From the NCBI GenBank assembly GCA_902778985.1, contig CACYZS010000087.1, positions 1 through 5,508 of the forward strand: a DNA stretch of 5,508 nucleotides, given 5' to 3'. The notes beneath the pieces are model-generated. The model had not been told where the DNA came from, searched no databases, and saw only the letters and a program-made list of their open reading frames with translations. This document shows, in pieces, positions 1 to 5,508 of this stretch; position 1 is the stretch's first letter; every line of letters begins with the position of its first letter. This stretch comes from an uncultured Ruminococcus sp. GTDB taxonomy: Bacteria > Bacillota > Clostridia > Oscillospirales > CAG-272. The position numbers and the translations under genes are program-made.

Positions 1-871
1 CGACGGTCTCAAGTCCCACGGGACCGCCGTCGTAGTAGTTGATGATGGCGGAGAGCATCTTGCGGTCGGCGTTGTCCAGCCCGAGTTCGTCGATCTCAAG
101 CATCTTGAGCGCGGTTTTCGCGAGCGTAAGGTCGATCGCGCCGTTGCCGCGCACGAGCGCGAAGTCGCGCGCCCGTTTGAGCAGGCGGTTGGCGATACGC
201 GGCGTTCCGCGCGAGCGGGACGCGATCTCGAGCGCGCCCTCGTCGGTGATCTTGATATCGAGGATCTTCGCGCTCCGTTTGATGATGGTGGCGAGTTCCT
301 CGGGGGTGTAGAGTTCGAGTTTCAGAACAACCCCGAACCGTTCGCGGAGCGGCGTGGTCAACTGTCCCGCGCGCGTCGTCGCGCCGATCAGGGTAAAGTG
401 CGGGATCGGGAGCCGGATACTGCGCGCCGACGGCCCTTTCCCGATGATGATGTCGATGGCGTAGTCCTCCATCGCGGGGTAGAGGATCTCTTCGATCGAG
501 CGCGAGAGGCGGTGGATCTCGTCGATGAAGAGCACGTCCCCCTCCGCGAGGTTGGTCAGAATCGCGGCAAGATCGCCCTGCTTCTCGATCGCGGGACCGG
601 ACGTGGTGCGGATATTGACGCCCATCTCCGCCGCGATGATGCCCGAGAGCGTAGTTTTACCGAGTCCCGGAGGGCCGTAGAGTAAAACGTGGTCGAGCGA
701 CTCTCCGCGCAGTTTCGCCGCCTCGATCCCGATTTTCAGATTTTCTTTTGCCTTCTCCTGCCCGATATACTCCGCGAGCGTCTTCGGGCGCAGACTGACT
801 TCCGCGTCGGAGTCCGAGGGAGAGTATTCGCTGGATACGATCCGGCTTTCAAAGTCAAATTCCTGTTCCAT
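1..871 (-). CDS. ruvB: Holliday junction branch-migration ATPase RuvB (3' end cut by window edge)
   Basis: RuvB is the AAA+ motor that, with RuvA, drives ATP-dependent branch migration of Holliday junctions in the cytoplasm during recombinational repair. I translated it from the minus strand. It starts at ATG 871-869 and stays open to the window edge, giving the first 290 residues. Family members are usually about 330-350 residues, so most of the C-terminal winged-helix DNA-binding domain is missing from view. Visible signatures in order are the N-terminal [12 protein letters not shown] block (27-38), Walker [10 protein letters not shown] (66-74, Lys72), Walker B with DEIHRL (117-122), the sensor-1 region LIGATTRAG (161-169), the LRERFG box carrying the arginine finger (175-180), and the sensor-2 segment [13 protein letters not shown] (221-233). 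No motif is damaged. The start is supported by AAGGGG 8 nt upstream (880-885) and by the typical RIVSSE N-terminus. It lies 36 nt after ruvA with no terminator between them, so the two are almost certainly co-transcribed. Confidence 0.98.
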   Translation of the reverse strand, partial: MEQEFDFESRIVSSEYSPSDSDAEVSLRPKTLAEYIGQEKAKENLKIGIEAAKLRGESLDHVLLYGPPGLGKTTLSGIIAAEMGVNIRTTSGPAIEKQGDLAAILTNLAEGDVLFIDEIHRLSRSIEEILYPAMEDYAIDIIIGKGPSARSIRLPIPHFTLIGATTRAGQLTTPLRERFGVVLKLELYTPEELATIIKRSAKILDIKITDEGALEIASRSRGTPRIANRLLKRARDFALVRGNGAIDLTLAKTALKMLEIDELGLDNADRKMLSAIINYYDGGPVGLETV

Positions 872-879
872 ATCTGTTT

Positions 880-885
880 CCCCTT
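880..885 (-). promoter_or_regulatory. ribosome binding site of ruvB
   Basis: AAGGGG on the minus strand, 8 nt before the ruvB ATG at 871, inside the 36-nt ruvA-ruvB gap. It fixes the ruvB start, and its presence suggests that ruvB is initiated on its own rather than only by coupling to ruvA. The rest of the gap (872-907) shows no hairpin or T-tract. Confidence 0.6.
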
Positions 886-907
886 CTTTTCGGTCTTCGG
901 GCGGGCT

Positions 908-1528
908 TTACTTCACGAATTTGCGGAGGGCGGCGGTGATGATCTCTTCGAGCGAGAGTTTCTCGATATCGACGCCGCGCAGAGCAGCGAGGATCTGGCT
1001 CTTGTCGTAGCCGAGCGCCGTAAGCGCCTCGGTCGCCTCGGAGAGTTTGCCGCTCTTTCTCGGCGCGTCGATCAGCGTTCCGTCGGGGTTCGCCGCGGTC
1101 GCGCCGCTCTGCCGGAACAGGTCTCCCGAGACCTTGTCTTTCAGTTCCAGAACGATCCGGGCGGCGGTCTTGCTGCCGATGCCGTTGGCGCGGGCGAGCG
1201 ACTTGACGTCCTCGGTGCCTACGGCGAAGATCAGTTTGTCGGGGGAGAAACTCGAAAGCAGCGACATCGCCGCTTTCGGTCCGACGCCCGACACGGCGGT
1301 CAGGAGATTGAAGACGTTGCGCTCCTCTTCCGAGAGGAAACCGAACAATTCGATCCCGTCCTCCCGCACCGAAAGATGCGTGAAGAGCCGTACGATCTCG
1401 CCGCGCTTACGCGACAGAACGTCCGAGGTGATCAGGCTGATCGTCAGTCGGTACCCCACTCCCGCGCATTCCACGACGGCGGTCGACTGGTCGGAATAGG
1501 TCAGTTCTCCCTTGACGTAGTAATACAT
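908..1528 (-). CDS. ruvA: Holliday junction DNA-binding protein RuvA
   Basis: RuvA binds four-way junctions as a tetramer (or double tetramer), holds them in the open square form and loads the RuvB hexamers. The product is 206 residues, the usual length. Three domains can be recognised. An N-terminal OB-fold runs from about 1 to 63 and starts with the family-typical MYYYVKGEL; it contains GVGYRL (23-28) and the acidic pin Glu56-Asp57 in VREDGIELFGF, matching the pin that separates strands at the crossover in E. coli RuvA. A middle helix-hairpin-helix domain has hairpins GVG (81-83) and GIG (116-118), the latter in GIGSKTAARIVLELKDK. A linker (about 133-158) leads to a C-terminal RuvB-contacting domain with EATEALTALGY and a leucine-rich end. 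The start is secure: it is the family N-terminus and has a strong AAGGAG at 8 nt. Its first 28 nt overlap the upstream membrane-protein gene in another frame. The next gene is ruvB; ruvC is not adjacent. Confidence 0.98.
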   Translation of the reverse strand: MYYYVKGELTYSDQSTAVVECAGVGYRLTISLITSDVLSRKRGEIVRLFTHLSVREDGIELFGFLSEEERNVFNLLTAVSGVGPKAAMSLLSSFSPDKLIFAVGTEDVKSLARANGIGSKTAARIVLELKDKVSGDLFRQSGATAANPDGTLIDAPRKSGKLSEATEALTALGYDKSQILAALRGVDIEKLSLEEIITAALRKFVK

Positions 1529-4320
1529 TCTTTTCTCTCCTTGTTCTTACGGATCAGGCGCCAGACGAACTCGCCGCCGAGGACGGCAAGGAACAGAGCG
1601 GCGCCGGTGCACGACAGTTTGGCGGCGGTGACGTAGAGCGCGGGCATATAGCGGAACTCGATCTCGTGTTCGCCCTCCGACGCGTCGAAACCGAGCAGGG
1701 CGTCGACGTTTTCGTAGGTCTCGACGGTCTCGCCGTCCACTTTGACGATCCACCCCTTGTCGTAGGGAATGGTGGTGAAGATCGCCGTCCGGTTTTCCGG
1801 GACGGTGATGGTTCCCGCGAAACGGTCCTCTTTGAACGAGGTCAGGCGGATCCCGCCGGTTTGCAGTTCGGTTACCGCGTTGCGGTAGGCGACCTCGTCG
1901 AAGAGGTAGAAGTAGGACGGAACGGTGTTGTCGATATAGATCCTTCCGTCGTCGTTCGAGATATAGACCGTGAAGACGGTCGGCTCGTCCGCGGGAAGAA
2001 CGCCGAGGTTGATAAACCCGTAGGTGCCGCTCGTGAGCATCCAGGCGCCCCATTGACCGTTGAGGTAGTAGTAGCAGGAACGCTGCCATTTGGAGGGGAA
2101 GAAGGCGAAGACCTCGTGCACCCCGTCCCCCGTGAACTCGTAGGTCAGGTAGCCGGGTTTCTCCTTGTCCTTTTTGGAGTAGCAACTGTGTCCCGAGACC
2201 GGATAGGCGGTGATGTTTTCAAGCGAGGGGTTGTGGACCGTGATCGGCTTGTAGACGCCGAGCGACTCGTCCTGCCCGAGCATACAGCGCAGCATGATGC
2301 TCAGGACTGCGAAGGGCGAAGCGTCGTCGTAGTAGGTGCGGCCGTCGTCTTCGTCCTCTTCGGGGGCGTTGAACGTGATGGTCTTGATCGCGGGATCGAC
2401 GGCGAAAGCGAGCGGGAGCGCGTCGGGGTTGAGATAGCAGGACGCCGCGCCGTCGTCGTAGATCTTCTCGTAGAGCGAGGGCATCCGTCCGTCTGCGCCC
2501 GAATTGCGCATGATATACCGGATCGACAGAAGCGAGTCGGTCAGGGGATTGCACGAGGTGTACTGCGCCCAGTGCGACTGCGCGGAGATCCCGACCTTGG
2601 CAAGGAAGGCGATGGTATCCGCATTCAGGGTCGAGGTCGAACCGGACACGCCGTAGGTGCCGAGCGCGTAGGAGTCGTTGATGCGACCCCGGTTCAAAAA
2701 TTCGGTGCGATAGAAGAGATCTTCGTCGCCCTCGTCGATCTCGTCCACCACCGGCTGCCATTTGTCAAGGAAGTTGACGTAGGACGGACGGGTGGAGACC
2801 ACGACGTCAAAATCGAGCGACACGAGGTTGAGGAGCGCCGAAACGAAGAGTTCAATACAGACAAGGACTGCGAGCAGTCCGCGGAAGAACGGCGCCTTGC
2901 GTTTGCGCGGTCGGACGATCAGGGCGACCAGAACGCAGTAGAGGACGATCAGGGCGATATCGGGATAGATACCGGAAAAATCGTGAACGTACTTGATCCC
3001 GAACGCCTGTAACAGGAACGCCCCGATCAGGACCGCGATCCCGGTCAGCGTGACACGGCGCGGCGATCGTTCCCCGAGCCCGTCGAACGCGCGCGCGGCG
3101 AAAACGACGAGCAGAAAGATCAGCATGAAACTGTATCGGTAGTTCAGCCAGTTGGGCGCCTGCATCCCGTGCCAGATCAGGTCGAAATATTTGATCGAGA
3201 AGGACGCGAGCATCAAAAGGACGATCAGCGCCGCCGCCAGCCGTTCCCGTACGCGGAAGCGCCGCGAGACGAAGAACAGGGGAAGGAGCAGAAGCGTCAG
3301 GATCCCGCAGTAGAGGACCGGCATCCCGGCGGGGCGCACCGTGTCGTACGCGTTGAAGAGGAACATACCGAGCAGATCGAACAGTTTGAATTTCGACGTG
3401 AACTCGTAGGTCGGGTTGGAAAACTCGTTTTTCCCGAATTGCAGGGAATAGTAGGCGGGAAGGATGATGATGCAGGCGAGCAGGAGCGCGATCGCGGAGA
3501 ACAATCCCATGCGCGCGAGCGCCCGCACGAAATGCGCCTTCTCCCCGCGGGGGTTCCGTTCCTCTTTCGTCTGGCTGAAATAGCAGTAGAAGAAGAACAG
3601 GAACATGAAGATACACATCATGTATCCGATGTAGTAGTTCGAGAAGATCGCGACGGCGAGCGAGAGGGTGTAGAGTTTGTACTTCCGCTCGCGGACAAGG
3701 GAGTAGACGCCGACGCAGATCACGGGGAGCAGGTATTCGCAGTCGGTCCACATGGTGTTGTGCTGCATGATCATCGCGTATCCCGAGAGGGCGTAGCAGC
3801 ACGAGAAGACCAGAGTGGTGAAATCGCTCGTCTTGAAGATCTTCTTCAAAAAGAACGAGAAAGTCAGCCCGCAAAGACCGCATTTGACGACGTAGAGCGT
3901 GTAAAGCGCCTCGAGGATGTTGCGTTTGGGGAACAGGGCGACGATATACGAGAGCGGACTGGCGAGATAGTAGGCGTAGATACCGGGGAACTCGCCGCCG
4001 AGGTTGCGCGAGAAGGAGTAGAGCAGGGACGTATCCCCGTAGACCGCTCGGCGGAGCGCCTCGAAGAACATGACGTACTGCGCGTTCATATCGAGGACGA
4101 GGATCGAGTTTTCCCCGAAGGGATACACGCCGAACGAGGCGTGCACGAAGAACATCAGAACCGCGGGGAGAAGAAAGCAGAACAGATAGATCAGGCGCGG
4201 ATGCCGGCGGTAGATCGCGCGGCAGCATCCCCCGAAACGGCAGAGAGCGGCGCGAAATTTGCTCTTCTTCTCTTCGACGGGAAGAAGATCGCCGTCGAGC
4301 GTCGACGGTTGATCGTTCAT
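1501..4320 (-). CDS. YfhO-family multi-pass membrane protein (GT-C-like glycosyltransferase), full length
   Basis: This 939-residue protein matches the bacterial membrane protein YfhO family. Characterised relatives (B. subtilis YfhO, Listeria GtlB) are implicated in adding sugars to lipoteichoic acid outside the membrane from an undecaprenyl-phosphate-sugar donor; the substrate here is unknown. After a charged cytoplasmic N-terminus, TM1 is about 43-63. The first outer loop holds LDMNAQYVMFF, with Asp77 as the likely catalytic-type GT-C aspartate, then YSFSRNLGGEF (101-111) and AYYLASPLSY (116-125). Further family blocks are MWTDCEYLLP (190-199), NYYIGYMMCIF (228-238), NWLNYRYSF (390-398) and the Glu490 helix (480-501). 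About a dozen helices are followed by an outer domain (about 503-893) with DLFYRTE (534-540), GVSGSTS (557-563), DSLLSIRYIM (595-604), YLNPDALPLAF (629-639) and the IPYDKGW motif near the end. A last helix (about 898-920) and a basic tail complete it. The start has AAGGGGG about 7 nt upstream. It is rich in membrane cysteines. The ending overlaps ruvA by 28 nt. Family membership is near certain; the reaction is inferred. Confidence 0.93.
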   Translation of the reverse strand: MNDQPSTLDGDLLPVEEKKSKFRAALCRFGGCCRAIYRRHPRLIYLFCFLLPAVLMFFVHASFGVYPFGENSILVLDMNAQYVMFFEALRRAVYGDTSLLYSFSRNLGGEFPGIYAYYLASPLSYIVALFPKRNILEALYTLYVVKCGLCGLTFSFFLKKIFKTSDFTTLVFSCCYALSGYAMIMQHNTMWTDCEYLLPVICVGVYSLVRERKYKLYTLSLAVAIFSNYYIGYMMCIFMFLFFFYCYFSQTKEERNPRGEKAHFVRALARMGLFSAIALLLACIIILPAYYSLQFGKNEFSNPTYEFTSKFKLFDLLGMFLFNAYDTVRPAGMPVLYCGILTLLLLPLFFVSRRFRVRERLAAALIVLLMLASFSIKYFDLIWHGMQAPNWLNYRYSFMLIFLLVVFAARAFDGLGERSPRRVTLTGIAVLIGAFLLQAFGIKYVHDFSGIYPDIALIVLYCVLVALIVRPRKRKAPFFRGLLAVLVCIELFVSALLNLVSLDFDVVVSTRPSYVNFLDKWQPVVDEIDEGDEDLFYRTEFLNRGRINDSYALGTYGVSGSTSTLNADTIAFLAKVGISAQSHWAQYTSCNPLTDSLLSIRYIMRNSGADGRMPSLYEKIYDDGAASCYLNPDALPLAFAVDPAIKTITFNAPEEDEDDGRTYYDDASPFAVLSIMLRCMLGQDESLGVYKPITVHNPSLENITAYPVSGHSCYSKKDKEKPGYLTYEFTGDGVHEVFAFFPSKWQRSCYYYLNGQWGAWMLTSGTYGFINLGVLPADEPTVFTVYISNDDGRIYIDNTVPSYFYLFDEVAYRNAVTELQTGGIRLTSFKEDRFAGTITVPENRTAIFTTIPYDKGWIVKVDGETVETYENVDALLGFDASEGEHEIEFRYMPALYVTAAKLSCTGAALFLAVLGGEFVWRLIRKNKERKECITTSREN
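1537..1542 (-). promoter_or_regulatory. ribosome binding site of ruvA, embedded in the upstream gene
   Basis: AAGGAG on the minus strand with an 8-nt spacer to the ruvA ATG (1528). It is the best Shine-Dalgarno match seen in the window and lies wholly inside the coding sequence of the upstream YfhO-family gene, where AAG GAG is read as Lys-Glu in the basic cytoplasmic tail RKNKERK. Ribosomes finishing the upstream gene pass over it before terminating 28 nt inside ruvA, so both coupling and mutual interference are possible. Confidence 0.8.
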
Positions 4321-4327
4321 ATCCGCA

Positions 4328-4334
4328 CCCCCTT
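4328..4334 (-). promoter_or_regulatory. ribosome binding site of the full-length YfhO-family gene
   Basis: AAGGGGG (followed by TG) on the minus strand ends 7 nt before the ATG at 4320, within the 33-nt gap after the DUF951 gene. It is purine-rich and pairs acceptably with the 16S tail, supporting the chosen start. The gap (4321-4353) holds no hairpin or other visible signal. Confidence 0.55.
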
Positions 4335-4353
4335 TCTCTTTTCGCGTATTCGG

Positions 4354-4554
4354 TCAGTTTTCTGTCTGTTCTCCGGGAATGACGCGTTTGATCCCTTTTT
4401 CCAGTTTGATGCGCGGGACGGTCACGTCGCGTCCGCAGCCGCGGCAGACGATCCGGATATCGCTGCCGATCCTCTTGACGAGGAATTGGCGCGCGCCGCA
4501 GGGGTGTTCCTTTTTCATTTCGAGCGTGTCCCCGACGGAAAAGCGAATGATCAT
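4354..4554 (-). CDS. DUF951 family small protein
   Basis: A 66-residue cytoplasmic protein with no signal peptide or membrane segment. It matches DUF951, a short family of unknown function found mainly in Firmicutes. The recognisable pattern is VGDTLEMKKEHPCG (7-20), then RIGSDIRIVCRGCGR (28-42), then PRIKLEKGIKR (47-57). His17, Cys19 and the CxxC pair Cys37/Cys40 sit in the conserved positions and could form a small metal site; this is inference and is not established for the family. The fold is likely a small beta-barrel with nucleic-acid-binder-like basic character (many Lys/Arg, especially C-terminal), also inferred. Its ATG overlaps the TGA of the preceding gene as ATGA, and GGGGGA lies 9 nt upstream, so it is probably translationally coupled. 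It sits between two YfhO-family genes, which suggests co-transcription but not necessarily a shared function. Confidence 0.93.
   Translation of the reverse strand: MIIRFSVGDTLEMKKEHPCGARQFLVKRIGSDIRIVCRGCGRDVTVPRIKLEKGIKRVIPGEQTEN
4551..4554 (-). other. ATGA stop/start overlap (translational coupling)
   Basis: The minus-strand ATGA contains both the DUF951 start (ATG, 4554-4552) and the stop of the upstream YfhO-family gene (TGA, 4553-4551). Such 4-nt overlaps are typical of genes translated by re-initiation within one operon. A G-rich ribosome-binding sequence (GGGGGA, 4564-4569) within the upstream gene serves the DUF951 start. Confidence 0.85.
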
Positions 4555-5508
4555 ACCGATTTGTCCCCCGCATATCCGCCCGCCGCACGGGTAAAGAACG
4601 GGATCTTCGCGCCCCGGTCCGCCGCCGCTTCCAGAAGGAGCAGGGCGAAGAGCAGGAGCACCCCGAGAAGCGAGAGCAGGTAGACGCCTGTCCCGCCGAG
4701 GGCGGGGGCGAAGGTAACTCTGTTCGTCCCCTCGGCGTTCCCGGCGGCGAAATAGCCGAGGAACGAGGGCGTATCGGCGCCGCTCGTCCGGGTGAGGGAC
4801 GCGGGGACGGTCGAAACGACGAAGGGAAGGGCGGTATCGCCGGACGGCTTGGCGACCAGCGCGTCGCCCTTGGCAGAGATCCCGTCGGAATCCGCCGTCA
4901 GGATCGCGAACGCCCGTTCGGTCGCCGCGAAGTCGATCTCGTAGATAAAGGTGGTATCGTCGGGAAGATGGAACACGGTCCCGTCCACGCCCGAACCGAA
5001 CGAAATGGCGACCGTGACCGTCTCGCCCGCGGAGAAGTTGCCGAGGAAGAAGGCGTTGGTCGAGATCTCTTTGACGATCTCGCCGTTCTCGTCGTACTCT
5101 TCGGTCTCGGTCTCCGTATAGGCGTGTCCGATCGTGGTGTTGTTGACCTTGATATCGGCGTTTGTCAAGGGATATTCGGTCGGGAAGGAGCAGAAGAGCG
5201 GACCGTCCCGGCTGACCGTTACGGTATACCGGAGGGAGGCGACCCCGTTCGAGGAGTTGCGTTCATATCCGGAGTAGCCGGGGTGTTCCGAGTCGACGGG
5301 GGTGCAGTAGGGCGTCGCGACCGAGTCGATCTGCGCAGGGACGTAGAGCGAAAGCGTATCGTCGCCCGTCAGGATGCGGAACACCGCGTTGACCCGCGAA
5401 TAGGGCGTCGCGTTGATTCCGGTCAGAAGAGTTTGGTCGGGGATCGCGGCGGCGCGGAAGAGAAGCGGGAGAACGTACTCGTTTTCATAGACCGTTCCCG
5501 CCTCGTCA
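4551..5508 (-). CDS. YfhO-family membrane protein, C-terminal third (5' end beyond window)
   Basis: The reading frame is open to the window edge, so 318 residues of the C-terminus are visible. The fragment begins with DEAGTVYENEYVLPLLF; the YENEYVLPLLF part is the YfhO-family outer-domain motif equivalent to YLNPDALPLAF in the full-length gene at 1501-4320. The distance from that motif to the C-terminus is 301 residues here and 300 there, so the whole protein is probably also about 900-960 residues with its membrane part upstream of the window. The rest is an extracytoplasmic, beta-rich domain with an acidic patch (TETETEEYDENGE), then one hydrophobic helix (about 275-292) and a short cytoplasmic tail. 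Unlike the other copy it lacks a recognisable IPYDKGW motif before the last helix. A GTG at 5384 is an internal valine, not the start. The gene ends in ATGA shared with DUF951. Function as for the YfhO family: probably surface or teichoic-acid glycosylation, specificity unknown. Confidence 0.85.
   Translation of the reverse strand, partial: DEAGTVYENEYVLPLLFRAAAIPDQTLLTGINATPYSRVNAVFRILTGDDTLSLYVPAQIDSVATPYCTPVDSEHPGYSGYERNSSNGVASLRYTVTVSRDGPLFCSFPTEYPLTNADIKVNNTTIGHAYTETETEEYDENGEIVKEISTNAFFLGNFSAGETVTVAISFGSGVDGTVFHLPDDTTFIYEIDFAATERAFAILTADSDGISAKGDALVAKPSGDTALPFVVSTVPASLTRTSGADTPSFLGYFAAGNAEGTNRVTFAPALGGTGVYLLSLLGVLLLFALLLLEAAADRGAKIPFFTRAAGGYAGDKSV

Noticed and set aside
1..32. Inverted repeat at the window edge (GTCCC-AC-GGGAC within imperfect CGACGG/CCGTCG arms), hairpin or terminator candidate
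   Set aside because: It lies inside ruvB and encodes the conserved GGPVGLET segment. There is no T-tract, and the gene must continue beyond it, so a terminator is unlikely.
872..907. ruvA-ruvB gap as a possible terminator or promoter site
   Set aside because: Only 36 nt, with a ribosome-binding site and no stem-loop, T-run or convincing -35/-10 pair.
689..1636. Plus-strand open frame of 315 codons opposite ruvA and ruvB
   Set aside because: Both strands cannot plausibly code here. The minus strand encodes unmistakable RuvA and RuvB with all motifs, and the plus frame has no recognisable domain.
1666..3012. Plus-strand open frame of 448 codons opposite the YfhO-family gene
   Set aside because: Valine/glycine/aspartate/arginine-rich composition typical of an antisense frame of a GC-rich gene. 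There is no domain, and the minus-strand frame has clear family motifs.
2852..4588. Second minus-strand open frame (578 codons) overlapping the YfhO-family gene
   Set aside because: Out-of-frame reading of the real gene. Its product is dominated by Arg/Leu/Pro/His and crosses the true DUF951 gene without sense.
3169..4683. Long plus-strand open frame (504 codons) antisense to the YfhO-family and DUF951 genes
   Set aside because: It spans the antisense of three genes and their junctions, its product is a charged, low-complexity string with no recognisable domain, and GC-rich codon bias on the minus strand removes stops from this frame. It is a shadow.
4551..5384. GTG at 5384-5382 as the start of a 277-residue protein
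   Set aside because: The frame continues open upstream to the window edge and encodes the YfhO-type motif YENEYVLPLLF there, so the GTG is an internal valine and the gene begins outside the window.
1..5508. Frequent GATC-containing words (GAGATC, CGATCG, TCGATC), possible methylation or uptake signal
   Set aside because: They fall mostly where ATC isoleucine or GAT/GAC aspartate codons follow G-ending codons in coding frames. Codon preference explains them, with no clustering or spacing seen by eye; a count against a codon-shuffled control would settle it.

Overview
The window looks like a piece of a chromosomal operon from a GC-rich member of the Firmicutes/Clostridia, probably an uncultured or gut-type anaerobe. 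The evidence is a DUF951 gene, a family that (from memory) is largely confined to Firmicutes, YfhO-type multi-pass membrane proteins, Shine-Dalgarno-led genes and strongly GC-ending codons. The taxonomy is inferred from gene content and composition, not from a marker search.

All five genes lie on the minus strand, so transcription runs from position 5508 towards 1. In that order they are: (1) the C-terminal third of a YfhO-family membrane protein, cut by the window edge (5508-4551); (2) a 66-residue DUF951 protein that starts inside the previous stop codon (4554-4354, ATGA overlap); (3) a complete 939-residue YfhO-family protein (4320-1501); (4) ruvA, whose start lies 28 nt inside the end of gene 3 (1528-908); and (5) ruvB, cut at its 3' end by the window edge (871 to 1, first 290 residues).

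The genes are packed. The only gaps are 33 nt (4321-4353) and 36 nt (872-907), and two junctions overlap. I see no promoter, terminator, tRNA/rRNA, CRISPR array, insertion sequence or repeat family, and no gene-free stretch longer than 36 nt. The layout suggests one transcript.

Functionally the window joins two unrelated jobs. RuvA and RuvB form the Holliday-junction branch-migration motor; RuvC, the resolvase partner, is not in the window, and the gene immediately upstream of ruvA is a membrane protein. The two YfhO-family proteins belong to a GT-C-like membrane glycosyltransferase family. Characterised Gram-positive relatives take part in sugar decoration of lipoteichoic acid together with a CsbB/GtcA-type donor-loading system, of which nothing is visible here. 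The window is mostly ordinary; the points worth a second look are the divergent tandem YfhO pair around DUF951 and the overlap that embeds the ruvA start and ribosome-binding site in a membrane-protein gene.
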